DNA of 64,000 nucleotides from contig SFFB01000005.1 in NCBI GenBank assembly GCA_004557035.1, forward strand, positions 1-64,000, written 5' to 3'. The notes under the pieces are model-generated. The model made no database searches. It saw only the letters and a program-made list of their open reading frames with translations, and had not been told where the DNA came from. Both the position numbers and the translations under genes were made by a program. Positions 1 to 6,489 of the stretch are shown one piece after another (the stretch's first letter is position 1; each line of letters begins with the position of its first letter). This DNA comes from Bacteroidales bacterium. Its GTDB lineage: Bacteria > Bacteroidota > Bacteroidia > Bacteroidales > Bacteroidaceae.

Positions 1-76
1 CAAAACAATCTTTATCCTTTTTGCCATTTTTCCACCTCCCACATCCGCGCCTCGCGCCTAAAAACAGGCCGGGGCG

Positions 77-106
77 TTTGTTGTTTGTAATAAATTTGTA
101 ATTTTG
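77..106 (+). promoter_or_regulatory. Putative Bacteroidota promoter for the kinase gene
   Basis: TTTG at 77-80 and TAATTTTG at 99-106 (consensus TAnnTTTG) are 18 bp apart, a spacing close to that of the Bacteroidota primary sigma factor. Transcription would begin near 112 and leave a leader of about 150 nt before the ATG at 264. Nothing else recognisable was seen in bases 1-263. Confidence 0.5.
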
Positions 107-263
107 TGGGCATAACAAATCCCTTCGCCCGTTTGTCGGACGTGTCTTTGAAGGGGACATAACGGCCCTTTCATTTATTTTGAAGCCCATCTTCCGGCGT
201 CCCCGCCATTTTGGGGCTGTGTTCAAAACAACAATAACCTTAAAACATAATAACCAAATTACT

Positions 264-1352
264 ATGGAACAGCAAGATCTTAAGCACATCGTTGCCCAGT
301 TTGACATCACCGGCAACGTTGTAGAAGTGAAGCCTCTTGGCAACGGTCTCATCAACACCACCTATAAAGTTTGCACCGAAGGCGATGCCCCCGACTACGT
401 GCTGCAACACATCAACAACGCCATCTTTCCCGACGTGGAGATGCTGATGAACAACATCGTAGCCGTCACCGCCCACATCCGCGGCAAACTCGAAGCTGCC
501 GGCACAGACGACATCGACCGCAAGGTGCTCTCTTTCGTTCCCGCCAAAGACGGCAAGTATTTCTATCTCCACGAAGGTAAATACTGGCGCATCATGGTGT
601 TCATCCCTGACACTGTCTCTCAGAGCGGCGTAACCCCCGAGAGCTCTTACATCGTGGGCGAAACCTTCGGCAACTTCCAGGCCATGCTCGCCGACATCCC
701 CGTAAGCCTTGGCGAAACCATCAAAGATTTCCACAATATGGAGTTCCGTCTGCAGCAGTTGCGCGAAGCCGTGGCCGAAAACAAAGTCGGCCGCCTCGCC
801 GAAGTGCAGTGGCTCGTTGACGAACTCGAGAAGCGTGCCGACGAAATGTGCAAGGGCGAACGCCTCCATCGCGAGGGTAAACTCGCCAAGCGCATCTGTC
901 ACTGCGACACCAAGGTAGACAACATTCTCTTCGACAAGGCTGGCAATGTGCTCTGTGTCATCGACCTCGACACCGTCATGCCCAACTTCATCTTCTCAGA
1001 CTTCGGCGACTTCCTCCGCTCAGCCGCCAACACCGGCGCCGAAGACGACAAGAACCTCGACAACGTCAACTTCAACATGAGCATCTTTAAGGCTTTCACC
1101 GAGGGATACCTCAAGAGCGCCCGTTGCTTCCTCACACCCGTCGAAATCGAGAACCTGCCCTACGCCGCCTGCCTCTTCCCCTATATGCAGACCGTGCGCT
1201 TCCTCGCTGACTATATCAACGGCGACACTTACTACAAGACACAATATCCCGAGCACAATCTCGTGCGCTCCAAGGCCCAGTTCAAGCTCCTCCAGAGCGC
1301 AGAGGCCGCCATGCCCGAGATGAAGGCTTTCATCGCCGAGCAGTTGGGATAA
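264..1352 (+). CDS. APH-family sugar kinase, N-acetylhexosamine 1-kinase (NahK)-like
   Basis: A 362-residue cytoplasmic protein with the aminoglycoside-phosphotransferase/choline-kinase fold. The Brenner motif HCDTKVDNILFD supplies the catalytic Asp and the Asn metal ligand. It is followed by VIDLDTV, the second metal-binding Asp, and FSDFGDFLR. The N-terminal lobe contains GNGLINTTYKV, which fits a nucleotide-binding loop. Family members in gut Bacteroidales and bifidobacteria phosphorylate sugars such as GlcNAc/GalNAc at C1 for mucin-glycan salvage; some annotations call them 'mucin desulfatase'. I chose ATG 264: the frame stays open upstream to 180, but the extra 28 residues look untranslated and a promoter lies at 77-106. 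The gene is monocistronic, with a hairpin at 1428. Fold is certain, substrate is inferred. Confidence 0.8.
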   Translation: MEQQDLKHIVAQFDITGNVVEVKPLGNGLINTTYKVCTEGDAPDYVLQHINNAIFPDVEMLMNNIVAVTAHIRGKLEAAGTDDIDRKVLSFVPAKDGKYFYLHEGKYWRIMVFIPDTVSQSGVTPESSYIVGETFGNFQAMLADIPVSLGETIKDFHNMEFRLQQLREAVAENKVGRLAEVQWLVDELEKRADEMCKGERLHREGKLAKRICHCDTKVDNILFDKAGNVLCVIDLDTVMPNFIFSDFGDFLRSAANTGAEDDKNLDNVNFNMSIFKAFTEGYLKSARCFLTPVEIENLPYAACLFPYMQTVRFLADYINGDTYYKTQYPEHNLVRSKAQFKLLQSAEAAMPEMKAFIAEQLG

Positions 1353-1427
1353 GGCAGACATAGACGACTGCGACGCAAGGCCGCAATATTGAGCGGCAAC
1401 GTCAGTCCAAACCCACACCACATCACC

Positions 1428-1458
1428 AGCCCGGGCCGTCAGGTCCGGGCTGATTTTC
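1428..1458 (+). terminator. Hairpin terminator-like palindrome downstream of the kinase
   Basis: AGCCCGG (1428-1434) pairs with CCGGGCT (1445-1451) around a short loop containing 'gtcag', then gattttc. The core resembles the palindromes at 11841 and 14670 (motif AGCCCGGGCCGTCAGG), so it may belong to that repeat family as well as ending transcription. Confidence 0.5.
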
Positions 1459-2160
1459 ATCGTCACCTCAGCGAGAGCCTCAGGGCTTGGTGTACGAAAT
1501 CCTGCTCCCGTGTGACGATTCCGGCCGCGTGAATTAACACATTTATCACCCCGCCAGTTTTGTGCTATAATGGGTTAAATGCCACCTGAAATAATCTGTA
1601 CTGATTGTAAGATGTTGATAAACAATTAGATAAGTAGGGTGAATCATCCAGAAGGCTTCCAAGAGCCTTCCCCAAACGCTTCAGCGGCCCCATCCTTAGT
1701 CTCGCCGCTCCTGTCCCTATCGCCGTCGTTCCTGCCATAAGGACAGAAATTTCTCGCATAAGGCCAGTGAGGGTCAGGTACTTAAAAAAGAGGCCCTGAG
1801 AGCCTCTCCCTTCTTATTTCCTACCTCAAAGATACCACTTCACACATCATGAGAAAAAGACAAAACTACGCCTCGGCGGCTCAGCGTTAAAAAATATGGA
1901 GGGCCCGCCGAGGACGCCTTTATGGGTGCCATGCACTGCGTTTTGCCATTGCGCACACCCCTACAGAGTGTGTGCATTTTGACTCTTTGTCGCCACGCCG
2001 CGATGATTTCTGGCCTCAAAGAATTCTTTTGCCCCGACGTTTTCTCTAACAGCCCTAATATCAGTGTAATAAGAAGCCATTTCGGTGCTTTTAGTTTTTA
2101 TTAACCCCGTCTTTTGCGATATTTCAGGCGTAAAAGAGAACAACCGACCGAAAAATGGTT
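1459..2160. other. Intergenic region with degenerate dispersed-repeat material and hairpins
   Basis: No credible gene was seen. Around 1711-1768 lie words of the dispersed element found at 12.0 and 29.9 kb: CTGTCCCTAT, ATAAGGACAG, AAATTTCTCGCATAAGG. They are rearranged here rather than forming one clean hairpin. At 1791-1808 GAGGC and GCCTC flank 'cctgaga', a terminator-like stem also seen beside other copies. A strong stem pairs CCTCGGCGG (1871-1879) with CCGCCGAGG (1905-1913). Confidence 0.45.
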
Positions 2161-2168
2161 TAACTTTG
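2161..2168 (+). promoter_or_regulatory. Putative -7 element of the oxidoreductase operon
   Basis: TAACTTTG matches TAnnTTTG and lies 21 bp before the ATG at 2190. No convincing -33 TTTG was seen at the right distance, so only half the promoter is supported. Confidence 0.4.
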
Positions 2169-2189
2169 TCAGACAAGATATAAGGCATA

Positions 2190-2462
2190 ATGCAAAGTCT
2201 ATATGACAAAATAGAACTTTTGTTGCACCAGGGCGACATCACCATGGCGCTCCGTCTCACCGACGAGGCTTTGGCAGAGGGCCCAGACGCCAGGTTGCAT
2301 TTCCTCCAAGGCAAGGCCTATATGAAATCCGGCCGGCCGGGCGAGGCTATGAGTGCATTTATGAAGTCGCAGCAACTTGACCCCGACGGTCCGGCGGCTG
2401 AGACCTGTGCCTTGGCCGGCGACATCATGAGCTTCTACCATAAAGACCTCTACAATCCTTAA
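2190..2462 (+). CDS. Small TPR-like protein heading the oxidoreductase operon
   Basis: A 90-residue soluble protein made of about two TPR-like helical hairpins: GDITMALRLTDEALAEGPDA (about 16-35) and GKAYMKSGRPGEAMSAFMKS (about 41-60), with the usual small residues at turns and Pro ending a repeat. No signal peptide, membrane segment or cofactor motif. It is the first gene after the -7 element, 34 bp before the ferredoxin subunit. Its position suggests an assembly or scaffold role for the enzyme complex, but that is inference only. Confidence 0.7.
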   Translation: MQSLYDKIELLLHQGDITMALRLTDEALAEGPDARLHFLQGKAYMKSGRPGEAMSAFMKSQQLDPDGPAAETCALAGDIMSFYHKDLYNP

Positions 2463-2496
2463 ATCCCTCCAACCTGTCAAATCTTATATATATTAT

Positions 2497-2724
2497 ATGA
2501 GTAAGATCAAAGGAGCCATCGTGGTGGACGAAGCACGCTGCAAGGGGTGCAACCTTTGCGTGGTGGCCTGTCCCACCCACACTTTGGCGCTCACCACCAA
2601 CGAAGTCAATCACAAGGGCTACCCGTTTTGTCGAGACGTGGCCGGTGCCTGCATAGGCTGTGCCTCGTGTGCCATCGTGTGTCCCGACGCCTGCATCACC
2701 GTCTACAAGAAAAAGCTGGACTGA
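2497..2724 (+). CDS. korD: 2-oxoacid:ferredoxin oxidoreductase, 2x[4Fe-4S] ferredoxin (delta) subunit
   Basis: A 75-residue bacterial-type diferredoxin. The cluster motifs are CKGCNLCVVACP (about 15-26) and CIGCASCAIVCP (about 52-63), each CxxCxxCxxxCP, enough for two [4Fe-4S] clusters. In this family the subunit carries electrons from the TPP-bound hydroxyalkyl intermediate to an external ferredoxin. It is encoded directly before the alpha subunit. The start codon is immediately preceded by an unusual all-A/T stretch (2484-2496). The symbol follows the 2-oxoglutarate enzyme; the substrate could equally be branched-chain 2-oxoacids (vor). Confidence 0.9.
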   Translation: MSKIKGAIVVDEARCKGCNLCVVACPTHTLALTTNEVNHKGYPFCRDVAGACIGCASCAIVCPDACITVYKKKLD

Positions 2725-2787
2725 CCTCCGCATCCCTTCAGGCAGCCCCAACCTACCGATTTCTACCCATTTCATAGTTTGACGACA

Positions 2788-3867
2788 ATGGATAAACAAG
2801 AAATACTGCTTCTCAAAGGCAACGAAGCCATAGCACATGCCGCCATACGCTGCGGATGCGACGGCTACTTCGGCTATCCCATTACGCCGCAGAGCGAAGT
2901 GCTTGAGACACTGGCCGAACTCAAACCCTGGGAGACCACTGGCATGATTGTGGTACAGGCAGAGAGCGAAGTGGCCTCCATCAACATGCTCTATGGCGGT
3001 GGCGGCACAGGCAAGCGCGTCATGACCTCCTCGTCGAGCGTGGGCATCGCCCTTATGCAAGAAGGCATCAGTTATATGGCCGGTGCCGAGGTGCCGGGTC
3101 TGATTGTCAACGTGCAGCGTGGCGGTCCCGGACTGGGTACCATTCAGCCCTCGCAGAGCGACTACAACCAGGCCACCCGTGGCGGCGGCAACGGCGACTA
3201 TGAAGTCATTGTCCTGGCCCCGGCCTCCGTGCAAGAGATGGCCGATTTCGTCGACGAAGGCTTCCGTCTGGCCTTCAAATACCGCACGCCGGTGATGATG
3301 CTCTCCGACGGCGTCATCGGTCAGATGATGGAAAAAGTCATCCTCCCGCCTTTCAAGCCTCGCCGCACCGAAGAGGAAATCATCGCCGAGTGCCCCTGGG
3401 CTTCCATCGGCCACCGCGACAAGACCAAACCCGTCAACGTCATCACCTCGCTCGAACTCGACCCCGCCGAGATGGAAAAGAAAAACCACCATCTGCAGGC
3501 CAAATATGCCGAAATCAAGAAAAACGAGGTGAAATATGAAATGCACGGCTGCGAAGACGCCGACTACATCTTCGTGGCCTTCGGTTCGGCGGCACGCATC
3601 TCGCAAAAAGCCATGGAGATTGCCCGCGAACAAGGACTAAAAGTGGGACTCTTCCGCCCCATCACCCTCTGGCCCTTCCCCACAGAGGCGCTCGCAGCCC
3701 TCTCGCAAAAGGTCAAGGGCTTCCTCACCGTCGAAATCAACGCCGGACAGATGGTCTACGACGTGCGCTCGGCCGTAGAGGGACGCTGTCCCGTCCACCA
3801 CTTCGGTCGTCTGGGTGGCATCGTGCCCGACCCCGACGAAATCGTGGCACAACTCAAGAAGTTCTGA
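2788..3867 (+). CDS. korA: 2-oxoacid:ferredoxin oxidoreductase alpha subunit (VorB/KorA type)
   Basis: A 359-residue subunit that helps bind thiamine pyrophosphate and, with the beta subunit, oxidatively decarboxylates a 2-oxoacid to acyl-CoA while reducing ferredoxin. The N-terminal pyrimidine-binding domain (about 5-180) begins with a GNEAIAHAAIRCG segment and the conserved GYPITPQSEVLE; RGGPGLGTIQPSQSDY is also typical. A transketolase C-terminal-like domain covers about 250-355 (FVAFGSAARISQKA). I prefer ATG 2788 over the in-frame TTG at 2779. Many Bacteroidales relatives are annotated '3-methyl-2-oxobutanoate dehydrogenase subunit VorB'; I cannot separate 2-oxoglutarate from 2-oxoisovalerate use. 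Confidence 0.9.
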   Translation: MDKQEILLLKGNEAIAHAAIRCGCDGYFGYPITPQSEVLETLAELKPWETTGMIVVQAESEVASINMLYGGGGTGKRVMTSSSSVGIALMQEGISYMAGAEVPGLIVNVQRGGPGLGTIQPSQSDYNQATRGGGNGDYEVIVLAPASVQEMADFVDEGFRLAFKYRTPVMMLSDGVIGQMMEKVILPPFKPRRTEEEIIAECPWASIGHRDKTKPVNVITSLELDPAEMEKKNHHLQAKYAEIKKNEVKYEMHGCEDADYIFVAFGSAARISQKAMEIAREQGLKVGLFRPITLWPFPTEALAALSQKVKGFLTVEINAGQMVYDVRSAVEGRCPVHHFGRLGGIVPDPDEIVAQLKKF

Positions 3868-3888
3868 CCATCAAGCCACCACAAGCCT

Positions 3889-4170
3889 ATGTATCAGGAC
3901 GAAAACGATATACTTGAGCGCCTCAAACATCCTGAGCGCGAAGCCGAGCGGCCCGAGCGCGACAAACTGTTTCTCTTGCGCAACGTGCTCAACATCATCT
4001 TTATCCTTATGGCACTCGTGGCTATGGTCGGCATAGCCTTCTCGTGGCATTCGTCGGCCGATGTCACTTGGTGTTACATCCTCGGCCTTTGTGCCGTCTT
4101 CGTCAAAATGGTTGAGGCCATGTTCCGTATGCCTCACATGCTCAAGAAGACCAGCCGGCGCCGACGCTAA
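3889..4170 (+). CDS. Small two-helix membrane protein inside the oxidoreductase operon
   Basis: A 93-residue protein of unknown function. A charged N-terminal region (1-28, rich in Glu and Arg) is followed by two hydrophobic segments, about 30-51 (VLNIIFILMALVAMVGIAF) and about 60-78 (WCYILGLCAVFVKMVEAMF), and a basic tail KKTSRRRR. It sits 21 bp after the alpha-subunit gene and 38 bp before the beta-subunit gene, so it should be made with the enzyme. One inference is that it tethers the soluble complex to the inner membrane near ferredoxin-oxidising enzymes such as Rnf. No family recognised. Confidence 0.75.
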   Translation: MYQDENDILERLKHPEREAERPERDKLFLLRNVLNIIFILMALVAMVGIAFSWHSSADVTWCYILGLCAVFVKMVEAMFRMPHMLKKTSRRRR

Positions 4171-4208
4171 GGCACCTGTCTCACACAACAAAATTGAACC
4201 TCCTCACT

Positions 4209-5012
4209 ATGAGCGAAAAAGTCAATATGCAAAACGATAACGTCGCACGCGAGGCCATCATAAGCCCCGAAAATCTTGTGTATGCCAAGCCCGAACTGCT
4301 CAACGATGTGCACATGCACTATTGTCCGGGTTGCTCACACGGCGTGGTGCACAAACTCATTGCCGAAGTCATCGACGAGATGGGCATGACCGACAAGGCC
4401 ATAGGCATCAGTCCCGTCGGATGCGGCGTCTTTGCCTATCGCTATATCGACATCGACTGGCAAGAAGCCGCCCACGGCCGCGCTCCCGCTTTGGCCTGCG
4501 CCTGCAAACGGCTCTGGCCCGACCGTCTCGTTTTCACCTATCAAGGCGACGGTGACTTGGCCTGCATCGGTACTGCCGAGACCATCCACTCCCTCAACCG
4601 CGGCGACAACATCACCATCATCTTCATCAACAATGCCATCTACGGTATGACCGGAGGCCAGATGGCACCCACCACCCTTATGGGCATGAAGACCTCCACC
4701 TGTCCCTATGGCCGCGAAGCCGCCATCCACGGCTACCCCGTCAAGATGACCGAAATCGCAGCCCAGTTGGAGGGCACGGCCTACGTCACCCGGCAGAGCG
4801 TGCACACCGTCGCCGCCATCCGCAAAGCCAAGAAGGCCATCCGCCATGCCTTTGAAAACTCCATGGCCGGCTTGGGCTCCAACCTCGTCGAGATTGTCTC
4901 CACCTGTTCTTCGGGCTGGAAGATGACACCCGCCAAGGCCAACGACTGGATGGCCGAACATATGTTCCCCTTCTATCCCATAGGCGACCTCAAAGACATC
5001 CAGAGCCGCTGA
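4209..5012 (+). CDS. korB: 2-oxoacid:ferredoxin oxidoreductase beta subunit (TPP-binding)
   Basis: A 267-residue TPP-binding subunit. YCPGCSHG (about 39-46) holds the conserved CxxC of this subunit class. The diphosphate/Mg-binding motif begins at GDGDLACIG (about 114-122) and ends with NNAIYGMTGGQ (about 143-153). It pairs with the alpha subunit at 2788 to form the catalytic heterodimer. ATG 4209 is preferred; an in-frame TTG at 4194 would add five residues. The order alpha, membrane gene, beta, gamma is unbroken on one strand. Confidence 0.9.
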   Translation: MSEKVNMQNDNVAREAIISPENLVYAKPELLNDVHMHYCPGCSHGVVHKLIAEVIDEMGMTDKAIGISPVGCGVFAYRYIDIDWQEAAHGRAPALACACKRLWPDRLVFTYQGDGDLACIGTAETIHSLNRGDNITIIFINNAIYGMTGGQMAPTTLMGMKTSTCPYGREAAIHGYPVKMTEIAAQLEGTAYVTRQSVHTVAAIRKAKKAIRHAFENSMAGLGSNLVEIVSTCSSGWKMTPAKANDWMAEHMFPFYPIGDLKDIQSR

Positions 5013-5055
5013 GACGGCCTCGCGTTTCTCCCCAAACACTGATTAACGACACGAC

Positions 5056-5598
5056 ATGAAACAAGAAATAATCATCTCAGGCTTCGGCGGCCAAGGCGTC
5101 CTCTCCATGGGAAAAATCCTGGCCTATGCCGGACTCATGGAAGGCAAGGAAGTCACCTGGATGCCGGCCTACGGTCCCGAACAGCGCGGCGGAACGGCCA
5201 ATGTCACCGTCATCGTGAGCGACGACCCCATTTCGTCGCCCATCCTCAGCAGCTACGACACCGCCATCGTGCTCAACCAGCCTTCGCTCGATAAGTTCAC
5301 CCCTAAAGTAAAACCCGGAGGCGACATCATCTACGACAGTTTCGGCATCATGGACCGGCCCACGAGAGACGACGTGGCGGCCTGGCACATCAACGCTATG
5401 GAGACGGCGGCCGAACTTAAAATGATCAAGTGTTTCAATATGTTCGTCCTCGGCGGACTCCTTAAGATACATCCCATCGTCTCGCTCGAGAGCGTCATGA
5501 AAGCCTTGGCCAAAACACTGCCCGAGAGACACCACAAACTCCTGCCCATGAACGAACAGGCCATCATTAAGGGTATGGAAATCATTGCTAAAGACTAA
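5056..5598 (+). CDS. korC: 2-oxoacid:ferredoxin oxidoreductase gamma subunit
   Basis: A 180-residue subunit of the pyruvate/ketoisovalerate oxidoreductase gamma family. The start IIISGFGGQGVLSMGKILA is the family hallmark, and PAYGPEQRGGTANVTVIVS is also strongly conserved. In related enzymes this subunit contributes to CoA binding and structure. The gene lies 43 bp after the beta subunit and completes a four-subunit (alpha, beta, gamma, delta) enzyme. Confidence 0.9.
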   Translation: MKQEIIISGFGGQGVLSMGKILAYAGLMEGKEVTWMPAYGPEQRGGTANVTVIVSDDPISSPILSSYDTAIVLNQPSLDKFTPKVKPGGDIIYDSFGIMDRPTRDDVAAWHINAMETAAELKMIKCFNMFVLGGLLKIHPIVSLESVMKALAKTLPERHHKLLPMNEQAIIKGMEIIAKD

Positions 5599-5623
5599 CC
5601 CCATTATCTCATTCCACAATATT

Positions 5624-5887
5624 ATGGCAAACCGCAAACAACTCAAGAAATCTATAGCCGTCGTCACTGGCGAACTCTTCGCCGACTGTGTGGCACTCAG
5701 TATGTGTGCCGATACCGACAACGCCAAGCTCCAGTCGCTCATGCAGGAAATCATCACCCTGCACGACGAGTATGTCAACCGACTCAGCCACGTCGAGAAA
5801 GGCAATGAACGCCACTTCTTCAAGCAGCTGCGCAAGGAGTTTACCGACAAGGCCAACGCCCTTAGCGAGCAAATCGTCAAGGCCTAA
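5624..5887 (+). CDS. Conserved-looking small helical protein, function unknown
   Basis: An 87-residue, charged, probably all-helical soluble protein (MANRKQLKKSIAVVTGELFA...). No signal peptide, membrane segment or metal motif; the C-terminal half (HVEKGNERHFFKQLRKEF) looks amphipathic. ATG 5624 is preferred over an upstream TTG at 5585 that would overlap the gamma subunit. It is 25 bp after that gene and 20 bp before the acyltransferase, so it is within the same transcription unit. I do not recognise the family. Confidence 0.65.
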   Translation: MANRKQLKKSIAVVTGELFADCVALSMCADTDNAKLQSLMQEIITLHDEYVNRLSHVEKGNERHFFKQLRKEFTDKANALSEQIVKA

Positions 5888-5907
5888 CCCCACTACACGC
5901 AGCCCTA

Positions 5908-6489
5908 ATGCTACGCGCTTTTTGTCACCGACTCTTCTTCAAGACACTGGGCTGGAAAGAAGAGGTCACCGTCCCGCGACACGACAAATGCATCATCTGT
6001 GTCGCGCCACACACGAGCAACTGGGACTTCATAATGGCGGAAATATACTATTACGCCATAGGCCGCCGTGCAGGTTTCCTGATGAAAAAAGAATGGTTCT
6101 TCTGGCCACTCGGACTCTTGTTCAAACGGCTGGGAGGCGTACCCGTGACGCGCAACCGCCGCACGAGCCTCACCGACCAGTTGGCCGAAAAAGCCAAAAG
6201 CGCCGACCGCTTCGAACTCGCCGTTACGCCAGAAGGCACACGCTCTCTGACCACACAGTGGAAGCGCGGGTTTTATTTCATCGCTCTCAAAGCCGAACTG
6301 CCCATTATGCTCTTTGCCATCGACTATAAGGCCAAGACCATTTTCTGCAAGAAAACGATTACGCCGTCGGGCGACGTAGAGGCTGATATGCGGGTGATTA
6401 TGGACTATTATAAGGACTTTCAGGGCAAACACCCGGAAAAGTTTGCCGTCGAGCCACCGGCAGATGGCACACAACAAGCCAAGCCATGA
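5908..6489 (+). CDS. PlsC-like lysophospholipid/1-acylglycerol-3-phosphate acyltransferase
   Basis: A 193-residue acyltransferase domain protein. The catalytic HX4D motif is HTSNWD (about 35-40), and the later substrate-binding motif is PEGTRS (about 109-114). GFYFIALKAELPIMLFAIDY matches the strand-helix region that follows. Such enzymes transfer acyl groups to lysophospholipids at the inner membrane; no long membrane helix is seen, so association is probably peripheral. The product could be another lipid acyltransferase rather than PlsC itself. Its stop overlaps the next start in an ATGA, indicating translational coupling to the amidase-like gene. Confidence 0.8.
   Translation: MLRAFCHRLFFKTLGWKEEVTVPRHDKCIICVAPHTSNWDFIMAEIYYYAIGRRAGFLMKKEWFFWPLGLLFKRLGGVPVTRNRRTSLTDQLAEKAKSADRFELAVTPEGTRSLTTQWKRGFYFIALKAELPIMLFAIDYKAKTIFCKKTITPSGDVEADMRVIMDYYKDFQGKHPEKFAVEPPADGTQQAKP

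Noticed and set aside
180..263. Upstream extension of the sugar kinase to position 180
   Set aside because: The extra 28 residues (MKPIFRRPRHFG...) resemble no kinase N-terminus, and ATG 264 starts directly before the conserved region.
2425..3633. Open frame of about 400 codons antisense to the ferredoxin and alpha-subunit genes
   Set aside because: It covers two conserved genes in frame-shadow fashion and has no homology I recognise.
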